A stretch of 37,409 bases of DNA, taken from contig CAYPNP010000034.1 in NCBI GenBank assembly GCA_964412195.1, forward strand, positions 1 to 37,409. Reading direction: 5' to 3'. The translations under genes and the position numbers were made by a program. Below, one piece after another: positions 14,282 through 21,367 of the stretch. Numbering within the stretch: the stretch's first letter is position 1; each line of letters opens with the position of its first letter. Origin of the DNA: CAYPNP01 sp964412195 (GTDB lineage: Bacteria > Acidobacteriota > JAAYUB01). The notes beneath the pieces are model-generated. The model saw nothing but the letters and a program-made list of their open reading frames with translations. It made no database searches and was not told the origin of the DNA.

Positions 14282-15854
14282 GGCTGAGAGGGACCTCCGT
14301 GGCGATCCGGTGGGCGTTGGCCATCACGGTGAAGGCGAGGGGCGCGGCCGGCACCTCCGGCAGCACGCTGGCGTCGATCAGGTGCAAGCCGTGCAGGGTG
14401 GACAACTCGCCGAGGCGATCCGTCTCGAACCGCCCCGGGGAGCGGCGCATGGGAAAGGTGCCGCCGCTGTGGTACCCGCCGCCCGGCAGGTCCAGCCGCA
14501 GGAGGGGCGTCAGCGGCGCGGCCCGGAGGATTCGGCGGAGCCGGAGCAGTTTCCGGGCCACCCTCCGGCCGATGCGGGCGGCCTCCGGGTTGGTTTGTCC
14601 CGTGAGTTGCAGCCGGGACTCCGCGCCACCCGTCAGGCGCAACTCGATCCCGGAGGAATGGCTGGACGGGATGTACCCGAAGACGGTGAACAGGCGGGCG
14701 TGAACGGGGCGAAACGCCGGCGCCGCGATGTTGCCCGCCCAGCCGGCCCGCTCCCGCAGGATCCGGGGGTAGAGGTCGTTGTAGCCGTACCACTGCAGGT
14801 GCACGGGAGGGATGCCGGCGGCGCGATCCTCGATTTCCATGAAGAGCTGGCAGAGGGTGTGCAGCCGCTCGCTGAAAATCCCCTCCGTGGCGCGGTAGCG
14901 CAGCACGGGCAGGGTGAAGATGTCGCTATGCCGGATCATGATCGGGAGGTCGAACGCCCCCAGCGAGTCCAGCACGATCCGGGCGGAGGACAGGAGCCCG
15001 GCGCCGAGCAGGATCCGGCGTGCGGAGACGGTCTGCCGGCGTCCGTCGGCGAGCGAGTGCGATTCCACCTCCAGCCCCTCGCCGCTGGGGCGGATTCGGT
15101 CGACGACCATGCAGGGCACATACTCGACGGCTCCTTCTGCCCGGAGCCGGTCGAGGGTGTCGCGGGCCGAGTACAGGCGGCCGTAGGGGCAGCCGTAGAG
15201 GCAGAGTCCGCAGTAGCGGCACCCGTCGGGCCCATCCCCGTCGCGGGCCGCCAGGCGCGCCGGGCTGAAAACGACTCCCTCCGCCGCGAGCCGGTCCCGA
15301 CCCCCGCCGAGGTCGGCAAGGAACTCCACGGCCTGCCGGCTCGGCCGGAGTCCCCGGTCCGCGGCCGGGCTGTCCGCCTCCCCGGCGCGGGATCCGCCCG
15401 GGCCCCGCAGGATTGCCTCGACGGCGGCGTAGTGGGGCGAGAGATCCCGCGCCGAGACCGGCCAGCCCGCCAAGCCGGATTCCTCCAGCGGCCGGATCGC
15501 GCCGCCCCAGACGTTGCTGAATCCGCCCGTGGCGAAGGACCGGTACACCGATGCGTGACGGAGTTCCACCTTCACCGCGGTATCGGCTTCCCGAAAGGCG
15601 AAGTCGGACCCGAACCACAGCTTGCGGGGAATGCCGTTGGCGGCGGGCGGGCCGGTGCGACGGAGCCGGGCCAGGTCGTCAGCGCTCCATGCCTCGGGCT
15701 CGGACTCTGCGAGGCGTTCTCGGAGCGCTTGGGCTTCCGGATCCGGTTCCAGGCCGGCGTCGAGGACCAGCGGCCGGCACCCTCTCCGCACCAGCGCCGC
15801 GGCGGCCGCCATCGCGCTCAGCCCGGACCCGATGATGCAGATTTCCGCGTGCAT
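14271..15854 (-). CDS. GMC-type FAD oxidoreductase with a ferredoxin-like Cys motif
   Basis: A 527-residue flavoprotein. The N-terminal IIGSGLSAMAAAAAL (7-21) is the FAD dinucleotide-binding loop, ATGGFSNVWGGA (108-119) matches the GMC flavin-attachment region, and the C-terminal GGYHSGGTFPMR and DASVLPEVP...FTVMANAHRIA segments carry the conserved His and FAD-binding end of the GMC family. C212, C215, C218 and C222 in CRYCGLCLYGCPYG have the spacing C-x2-C-x2-C-x3-C-P of a [4Fe-4S] ferredoxin; similar Cys-rich loops occur in some GMC alcohol oxidases, so a bound cluster is likely but not certain. Role: oxidation of an alcohol, perhaps a sugar or polyol. It overlaps the downstream aminotransferase by 11 bp. 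The start is a plain ATG with a weak ribosome site. Confidence 0.78.
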   Translation of the reverse strand: MHAEICIIGSGLSAMAAAAALVRRGCRPLVLDAGLEPDPEAQALRERLAESEPEAWSADDLARLRRTGPPAANGIPRKLWFGSDFAFREADTAVKVELRHASVYRSFATGGFSNVWGGAIRPLEESGLAGWPVSARDLSPHYAAVEAILRGPGGSRAGEADSPAADRGLRPSRQAVEFLADLGGGRDRLAAEGVVFSPARLAARDGDGPDGCRYCGLCLYGCPYGRLYSARDTLDRLRAEGAVEYVPCMVVDRIRPSGEGLEVESHSLADGRRQTVSARRILLGAGLLSSARIVLDSLGAFDLPIMIRHSDIFTLPVLRYRATEGIFSERLHTLCQLFMEIEDRAAGIPPVHLQWYGYNDLYPRILRERAGWAGNIAAPAFRPVHARLFTVFGYIPSSHSSGIELRLTGGAESRLQLTGQTNPEAARIGRRVARKLLRLRRILRAAPLTPLLRLDLPGGGYHSGGTFPMRRSPGRFETDRLGELSTLHGLHLIDASVLPEVPAAPLAFTVMANAHRIATEVPLSHGL

Positions 15855-15878
15855 TGCCCGTCAACCTGACTTACCGCA

Positions 15879-16080
15879 CGATCGTACTCGTCGATCGCAA
15901 TCGTCATCGTACTCGTGCCCGATCCCTCGACCTTTTCATTACAACTGCTTATTAATTCAATCGATTACGATTTCGATTACGATTACGATTACGATCCTCG
16001 ATTACGATCGGATTTCAATCTCTTCGGTTCTCAATCCGCAATTCGCAATTCGCAATCCGCAATCCGCAATCCGCAATTCT
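15879..16080. repeat. Repeat island: CGATTA and CAATYCG tandem runs
   Basis: Three runs are present. 15879-15923 has imperfect CGTACT/CGATCG words. 15961-16011 has hexamer CGATTA repeats (CGATTACGATTACGATTACG). 16032-16080 has seven copies of a 7-mer (CAATCCG/CAATTCG, the last one CAATTCT). The first run is a rough reverse complement of the second, so an imperfect fold-back is possible. The last base of the third run is the first base of the complement of the GT2 stop codon, so the run touches the end of that gene exactly. The gap between the two minus-strand genes holds nothing else recognisable. Confidence 0.85.
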
Positions 16081-17129
16081 CAGTCCCTCTCCGTCAGCTC
16101 CCGCACGCCGATCTGGTAGCGCCGCAGCTGCGCCATCACTTCGCGGCGGGACAGGCGGCGGCTCTTCTGGATCCGGCGCCTTGCCCGCAGCGCCGCCGGC
16201 AACAGCTTGAGGGCGCTGCCGTACGACCACAGCAGGTTCAGCAGCGGCCTCGCCCGGCCGTGCTCCGCCACGAACCGGCCAGCCGAGCCTTTCCGCCGGG
16301 CGGCCGCGAAGGCGTGCCCGGCGTACCGGCGCAGGGTCCAGAACGGATTGAGCAGCAGCAGCGGGAGCGGGAAGTTCTTCACGGCCAGCAACAGCCGGTT
16401 GCGCTCCACCAGCATGACCTTCAGCGGCGAGTAGGCCCCGGCGGTGGCGGAGTGCCGGTGCACCACCCGGGCCGAGGGCACGTACCACGCCCGCCAGCCC
16501 AGCAGCCGGGCCCGCATCCCCAGGTCGGCGTCGTCGCCGTAGGCGAAGAACGTCTCGTCGAACCCGCCGGTCTCCTCGAACACCCGGCGGTGGTACAGCG
16601 CGGCGCAGGCGTCGGGCCAGAGGATCTCCTCGTCCCGGTCGTACTGGCCGGCGTCGGGCTCCATGGTGCCGCGGCCGCGGTTCTGGCCGTCCCAGTAAAT
16701 GAGGTGGCCGGCCTTGTCGATGACACCGGCCGGATCGTGGAAGAGGATCTTGCTCCCGAGCATGGAGATCCGCGCATCGGGTCGCCCATGCCGGACCAGC
16801 TCCTCCAGCCAGTTCGGATCCGCCACCGCGTCGTTGTTGAAAAGAGCGATCCACTCGCCCCGGGCCCGGGCGAAACCGAGGTTGTTGCCCCGGCAGAAGC
16901 CGGTGTTCTCGTCCAGACAGATGAGCGTGGCGGGCGAAAGTCGCTCCGACCAGGCGCGGAGAATTTCGGCCGATCCATCCGTGGAGCCGTTGTCCACCAG
17001 GATGAACTCCCGGTTGGGGTAGGATTGCCGCTCCAGCGAGGCCAGGCAGTCGTCGAGGAATCCGGCACCGTTCCAGTTGAGGACAATGACGCTGACAAGG
17101 GGATGGCTGCCGTTTTCACTGAGGCTCAA
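16080..17129 (-). CDS. GT2 family glycosyltransferase
   Basis: A 349-residue GT-A glycosyltransferase of family 2. The signatures are VSVIVLNWNG at the N-terminus, FILVDNGSTDGS, ENTGFCRGNNLGFARA, ALFNNDA (the DxD-like metal site), LWPDACAALYHRRVFEETGGFDE and YGDDADLGMRARLLGW (acceptor-side acidic motif). Several hydrophobic residues near 270-290 suggest membrane association. It should extend a lipid-linked glycan at the cytoplasmic face. The TTG at 17129 is chosen because GGAG lies 6 nt upstream and it opens just before the first strand (SLSENGSHPLVSVIVLN); no in-frame ATG is nearby, and the longer open frame runs into the divergent gene. The stop abuts a repeat run. Confidence 0.85.
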   Translation of the reverse strand: MSLSENGSHPLVSVIVLNWNGAGFLDDCLASLERQSYPNREFILVDNGSTDGSAEILRAWSERLSPATLICLDENTGFCRGNNLGFARARGEWIALFNNDAVADPNWLEELVRHGRPDARISMLGSKILFHDPAGVIDKAGHLIYWDGQNRGRGTMEPDAGQYDRDEEILWPDACAALYHRRVFEETGGFDETFFAYGDDADLGMRARLLGWRAWYVPSARVVHRHSATAGAYSPLKVMLVERNRLLLAVKNFPLPLLLLNPFWTLRRYAGHAFAAARRKGSAGRFVAEHGRARPLLNLLWSYGSALKLLPAALRARRRIQKSRRLSRREVMAQLRRYQIGVRELTERD

Positions 17130-17285
17130 AGAAATCTCCGCATCGTGAATGTTTGATATATTACACCGGTACGATTCGCCTGGATGCGAATAATGACAGA
17201 TTTCTGGCCCATCCGTTCCTTTCTCTGAACGGCGGGATGGCGTTCTTTGCGCAATCCGCTGGCACCAGTGGTATGATGGGCGCCG

Positions 17286-18962
17286 ATGCACTTCCACCGT
17301 TTCACTCCAGGAGTGATCATAAGGGACAAGGCCGTCGCTGGAGGAGTCGCGCTGTCCGTTGTGCTCAGTCTGGCTCTCTTTCTGCGCTGTGCCTATCTCG
17401 ACTGGGGTATCCCGGGGGCGTACCGGATCGATACCGTCCCAGTGCTGGGTTTTCACCCAGACGAACCGGTGCTAATCAACCAGATAAGAGAGCTGCTGGA
17501 GGATCCAACACAGTTTTCCGTGTTCACCTATCCGCCATTGCAGGCGCAGATCACCGCCGTTCTGGCGAAAATCTCAGGCACGCATTCAACGATCGGACTC
17601 TATTTGCTGGCGAGGTGGGTCTCGATCGCGGCATCTCTACTGGCCGTCTGGTTCGCCTGGCTGCTCGGGAACTTGTGGAGCCGGTTCATGGGCTTGACCG
17701 CGGCGGCCTTCATGGCCTTCACCATGGAGGCCTGTCACCAGGCGCATTGGGCGAATCCCGAATCGCTCTGCACCCTGGGGATTGTCGCCGGGGCGTGGTT
17801 CTGTCTCCGCGGACCGGGGATGCGGAATCTGCTTTGGGCCAGTCTTTGCATCGGTCTGAGCATTTGCGCGAAATATTTTGGCCTCCTATTCCTGCATCTC
17901 CCCCTGGTTGTTGCTTACTGCCGGGGAGATGGAGTTCGGACAATCATCCGACAATGGCGGAGATATCTGCTGTTCTACATCGTGGTCGTGGGAGTCGTGG
18001 CGGTTGATCTGGGCTACTACCTGTGGAATCGATTTGACCGGTTCGCGGAATTCTTTCAGACCAACAGTTTGTGGGCACACGGACGCGGGCTGTTCGGAAT
18101 CCACCCGACGCCTGTACTCCCACCGTCGTATAGCCTGTCGGTGCTGCCCTTCGATCTTGGGCTCCCGATATTCGGGCTGGCGATCCTCGGCCTGACCTGG
18201 GCACTATTCCGAGGCCGGCGGTACCTGGTCCTGGTGCTGATCCCCCTGCCGTTCTGGCTATTTCTGGAAACTCTCAATTACAAACCGCCCAGGTTCGCGC
18301 TCCACCTTCTTCCATTCCTGGTACTGTTGGCAGCCATCCCCGCCACTGCTGCGTGGGAGGGGGGGCGACCTCTCGGAAAGCGCCTGGCGGCGGCGATCTG
18401 CCTGTTGGTGGCCGGTTATTCTTTTGCGTACTCCTACTCGTTCATCCGCTGCCTGGATAAGACCCGGGATCCGAGGATAAAGATGGAACAATGGGTCCGG
18501 AGCGCGGGCAATCGATCGGTGGCCATTGTCGGGTTCGACGAGACCAATTCCCGATTTGGACTTTGCCGATATGAACACTCGATCGGGCTATCCGGCAAGC
18601 CGGTCGAGCGCGACGATTATCGTTACGTGGTACTTCCGGACATCATCCAGGCGGTTTTGGATCAATGGTCGAACTTGACGGCCCGGGGATACCAATATAC
18701 GGAGAATGACTGGTGGCCGATGAAACCACCGCGGGAGGACCTGCTCGGTGTGATGAATGATCTTGAGAATTGCGAAAAGTACCGGCGGATCATGGTTTTT
18801 GAGAACAAGCCCGAATTCTGGGGCATCCGCATGGAAGTGATTCACCTGCCGTTTTCCTATTTCTGGATCAGCAATCTGCGTCTGAATGTGTTCGAACGTG
18901 TTGATGATGGGAAGCCCGGAATCCGTCATTCATTTCAGGATGCTGACGCCTTGACGCGGTGA
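17286..18962 (+). CDS. GT39-like membrane glycosyltransferase
   Basis: A 558-residue polytopic membrane protein with about ten hydrophobic segments. The first extracytoplasmic loop contains GFHPDEPVL, the acidic motif used by PMT/ArnT-type (GT39-related) transferases that take sugars from polyprenyl phosphate donors, and TYPPLQAQ after it. A soluble C-terminal part of ~170 residues (from ~390) lies after the last membrane span. It should act on the periplasmic face. Codon choice in the second half is visibly less GC-biased than in neighbouring genes, which hints at a different history. No ribosome site precedes the ATG, and a -10-like TATGAT lies only 9 bp upstream. The next gene starts 4 bp after its stop, so they are co-transcribed. 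Confidence 0.75.
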   Translation: MHFHRFTPGVIIRDKAVAGGVALSVVLSLALFLRCAYLDWGIPGAYRIDTVPVLGFHPDEPVLINQIRELLEDPTQFSVFTYPPLQAQITAVLAKISGTHSTIGLYLLARWVSIAASLLAVWFAWLLGNLWSRFMGLTAAAFMAFTMEACHQAHWANPESLCTLGIVAGAWFCLRGPGMRNLLWASLCIGLSICAKYFGLLFLHLPLVVAYCRGDGVRTIIRQWRRYLLFYIVVVGVVAVDLGYYLWNRFDRFAEFFQTNSLWAHGRGLFGIHPTPVLPPSYSLSVLPFDLGLPIFGLAILGLTWALFRGRRYLVLVLIPLPFWLFLETLNYKPPRFALHLLPFLVLLAAIPATAAWEGGRPLGKRLAAAICLLVAGYSFAYSYSFIRCLDKTRDPRIKMEQWVRSAGNRSVAIVGFDETNSRFGLCRYEHSIGLSGKPVERDDYRYVVLPDIIQAVLDQWSNLTARGYQYTENDWWPMKPPREDLLGVMNDLENCEKYRRIMVFENKPEFWGIRMEVIHLPFSYFWISNLRLNVFERVDDGKPGIRHSFQDADALTR

Positions 18963-18966
18963 TGTT

Positions 18967-19992
18967 GTGGAGGTCGACTCCATCCGACACCGTTCTATAT
19001 TGTTGTTTCATTATCTCCGCGGGACTGCGGTCTGCCCCGGGTTGCCCCTGACGGTGGTGATCGCCGCCACCCGGCGCTGCAACATGGCCTGCCGGATGTG
19101 CCTCCGGTCGGTGATGCCCTTCGACGGCCCCGACCTGGAGATGGCCCTGTTCCGCAAGATCATCGACGAGGGGGCGCCCATGTTCCGCTACATCTGCCTG
19201 GACGGGCCGGGCGAGACGACGCTGAATCCGGAAGTGTTCGAGATGGTCCGTTATGCCCGGGCGAAGGAGATTCGGACCGTCTTCTCCACCAACGCCTCCA
19301 CCTTCGACGCGGCCACCTGCGACGCGATCCTCGACTCCGGCCTCGACCAGATCATCCTGTCGGTCAACGGCACCACGCCGGCGGTCTACGCCGCGGTGCA
19401 CGGCGTCGACGGGTACGACGCCGCGGTGGCCAACGTCCGACGGTTCCTGGCCCGCAAGCGGGAGCGGCGCGCGCCCATCATGGTGTCGGTGCAGATGATC
19501 CGCCTGCCGGAGACGCTGCCGCAGGTGGAGTCGTTCTACCGGCTGTGGCGGCGGGAGCCCGGCGTGGATTTCGTGCGGGTCAAGCAGGATGTGGTCCGGA
19601 TCCCGGGGGCCTGCCTGCCGGAGGCGCCCCGCCGCGCCGCCCGCCCGCGCCCGTGCCCGCGCCTCTGGCACGGCCCGGTCTTCATCGAGACCAACGGCGA
19701 CGTCTACGCCTCGCCCGGCATTCTGTACAAGGCCGGCCCGGTGGGCAACATCCGGGGGGAGAGCCTTGCGTCAATCTGGAACAATGGGCGGATGCAGGCG
19801 ATGCGGCGGGCCCACGCCGCCCGCGACCTCTCGGAGCTGCCGGAGTGCGCCGGCTGCGCCTATCCGGCGCCGCGATTCCCATTGAATCTGGCCGGATTCC
19901 TGCTGGATCCCTTCCTGGTCGGCCGGCTGGTGCCGTTGGCGGAGAAACTCGCATTCTGGCGGGGACTGCCGCTGTACGAGAGAAGAAAGTAG
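18967..19992 (+). CDS. Radical SAM protein with SPASM-like C-terminus
   Basis: A 341-residue radical SAM enzyme. C38-x3-C42-x2-C45 in ATRRCNMACRMCL binds the catalytic [4Fe-4S] cluster, and LDGPGETTLNPEVFEMVRYA matches the GGE-like SAM strand. The C-terminal half resembles a SPASM/twitch domain (FIETNGDVYASPGILYKAGPVGNIRGESLASIWNN, then C-x2-C in ECAGCAY), but the first SPASM Cys that normally follows 'GDVY' is replaced (ASPGI), so an auxiliary cluster could be incomplete. A GTG start is used; the gene begins 4 bp after the GT39-like gene, so it belongs to the glycan block. The chemistry is unknown: sugar or peptide modification is possible. Three TGAGGAG repeats begin directly after its TAG. 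Confidence 0.75.
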   Translation: MEVDSIRHRSILLFHYLRGTAVCPGLPLTVVIAATRRCNMACRMCLRSVMPFDGPDLEMALFRKIIDEGAPMFRYICLDGPGETTLNPEVFEMVRYARAKEIRTVFSTNASTFDAATCDAILDSGLDQIILSVNGTTPAVYAAVHGVDGYDAAVANVRRFLARKRERRAPIMVSVQMIRLPETLPQVESFYRLWRREPGVDFVRVKQDVVRIPGACLPEAPRRAARPRPCPRLWHGPVFIETNGDVYASPGILYKAGPVGNIRGESLASIWNNGRMQAMRRAHAARDLSELPECAGCAYPAPRFPLNLAGFLLDPFLVGRLVPLAEKLAFWRGLPLYERRK

Positions 19993-20013
19993 TGAGGAGT
20001 GAGGAGTGAGGAG
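19993..20013. repeat. TGAGGAG x3 tandem repeat flush with a stop codon
   Basis: Three exact copies of TGAGGAG start at the base after the radical SAM stop codon (TAG, 19990-19992) and are followed by AGAGGGGG. Confidence 0.9.
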
Positions 20014-20036
20014 AGGGGGAACGATCGGAATCGAAG

Positions 20037-20219
20037 TTCGTAATCGTAATCGTCATCGTAATCGAAGGGAGAAGTTCACGCAGAGGCCGCGGAGGGGCAG
20101 AGGCGCAGAGAAAGCCGGAGTGCGGACGTCCCCTCTACGGCTCGGCGAGCTCTGCCCCTCTGCATGAAGTTGGTTGATTCGATTACGATGACGATTACGA
20201 TTACGATCGGCGATTACGA
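20037..20219. repeat. Nested inverted-repeat island with CGTAAT words
   Basis: Arms 20037-20066 and 20178-20207 pair at 29 of 30 positions. Both have the same order of variant hexamers (two TAATCG units, then TCATCG, then TAATCG), mirrored. Inside is a second pair, GAGGGGCAGAG (20092-20102) with CTCTGCCCCTC (20150-20160), flanked by a weaker AAGTTCACGCAGAG/CTCTGCATGAAGTT pair. An additional CGATTACGATCGG copy at 20211-20223 carries the stop codon of the minus-strand methyltransferase. Confidence 0.92.
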
Positions 20220-21041
20220 TCGGTACTGAATACCTGGTTCGCAGTGTTTCCACGCCACGGCGATCAGGCTGTTGCCCCAGCGGCCGGCCAGCGCCTGGCA
20301 GGTGGAGAACAGGCATTTCAGCAGGAACCGCCCAGGCGGACAAGACATGCTCCACCGAACCCAGGATCGGTTGATCACGGGGTAGATCCAGCGCCGAAAC
20401 GGCGGATTGTGGCCGAGGAGGTCGCTGCCGGGCGGCAGCCAGGCGGTGAAGATCCGGAAGCCAGCGAGATCCGGCCCCGTGGCGAAAAATCGGGCCAATT
20501 CGTCCCGGCGGAACCGATAGACGAAATTCCCCGAAGGCTCATGATCGGAGCCGAGACCGATCCGGACCAGCAGCCGGACCGCCATCGAATCCTGACCTTC
20601 CAGCAGGGCGAAGCCGCGGCGGGCCATCCGCGCCATCTCGGAAAGCCCGCGCATGGGGTGCTCCAGGTGATGGAGGCCATCCCGCACCACCACCCAGTCG
20701 AAGGCGCCGTCGGCAAAAGGCAGGCCTTCGCTGTCTCCAGCCAGCACGCTCAGGTCTGGATGCCGGAGCCGGGCCGCGGCCAGGCCCACCCGGGAAAGGT
20801 CCGCCACGGTGACCCGCGCCCCCTGCCGGCGCAGGAAGTCGCCCTCCTCGCCGTCCCCGCCGCAGATGGAGAGCACCGTCCGCCCGGCCAGCGGCTCCGG
20901 CAGCAGTTCCAGGAGCTTCCGCAGGCGATAGCCGTTCAGCCAGGCCACGGCCGGGTGGGAGTTGTCTGGGTTGCGGGGGGAATCGGCGCGGTAGTGCTCG
21001 CGCTCGTGCCAGTCCACTTGGCGCCGTTGATACTCATTCAT
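20214..21041 (-). CDS. Class I SAM-dependent methyltransferase
   Basis: A 275-residue methyltransferase of the UbiE/Methyltransf_11 type. Motif I is VLSICGGDGEEG (56-67), the ribose-binding acidic residue is D81 in TVADLS, and FADGAFDWVVVRDGLHHLEHP (~109-129) is the motif II/III region. The C-terminal ~100 residues contain a hydrophobic, Trp-rich stretch that may contact membrane or a lipid-linked substrate. The ATG at 21041 is used; upstream codons fall in repeat DNA, and no ribosome site is visible, so the start is less certain. The stop codon (TAA, 20216-20214) lies inside a CGATTA repeat unit. Its neighbours are glycan genes on one side and the PPDK-N cluster on the other; it could methylate a glycan or lipid. 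Confidence 0.75.
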   Translation of the reverse strand: MNEYQRRQVDWHEREHYRADSPRNPDNSHPAVAWLNGYRLRKLLELLPEPLAGRTVLSICGGDGEEGDFLRRQGARVTVADLSRVGLAAARLRHPDLSVLAGDSEGLPFADGAFDWVVVRDGLHHLEHPMRGLSEMARMARRGFALLEGQDSMAVRLLVRIGLGSDHEPSGNFVYRFRRDELARFFATGPDLAGFRIFTAWLPPGSDLLGHNPPFRRWIYPVINRSWVRWSMSCPPGRFLLKCLFSTCQALAGRWGNSLIAVAWKHCEPGIQYRS

Positions 21042-21053
21042 GAGGGAAAAAAC

Positions 21054-21357
21054 CGAACATCGAACATTGAACATCGAACATCGAAGTCGAACCAATCAAA
21101 CCACGAACCACACGAACCACACGAAAGGGACCTCAATCCGCAATCTGAAATCAGAAGTTGGAACCACGAAATACACGAAAAACACTAAAGGGATCTCAAT
21201 CCGCAATCCGCAATCCGCAATTCGCAATTCGCAATCCGGGACCCGATGTCCGAAGTCCGAAATCCGATGTCCGCTGACCCCCATCCGCAATCCACTTCGC
21301 GTCCTTGGCGCCTTTGCGGTTTGACTTCAGCGTTCGATGTTCAATGTTCGATGTTCG
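21054..21357. repeat. Large inverted-repeat island with GAACATC words
   Basis: Arms 21054-21088 and 21323-21357 pair at 32 of 35 positions; unit GAACATC, period 7, with the variant unit GAACATT mirrored at the same place in both arms. The interior contains other words: CACGAACCA (period 9, 21101-21125), a period-7 CAATCCG/CAATTCG run (21197-21238), GTCCGAA/ATCCGAT (21248-21272), and a single CGCCTTTGCGGT (21309-21320) like the word of the island at 26716. It fills the 326-bp gap between the methyltransferase start and the next stop codon; no gene is seen there. Confidence 0.9.
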
Positions 21358-21367
21358 ATCGGACGAT

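Noticed and set aside
15855..16079. A short gene encoded in the repeat DNA between the GMC oxidoreductase and GT2 genes
   Set aside because: The open frames there consist only of translated 6-7 bp repeats, without a ribosome site or codon bias.
11713..21357. CRISPR array
   Set aside because: The tandem units are only 6-10 bp long with no unique spacers between them, and no cas genes are present.
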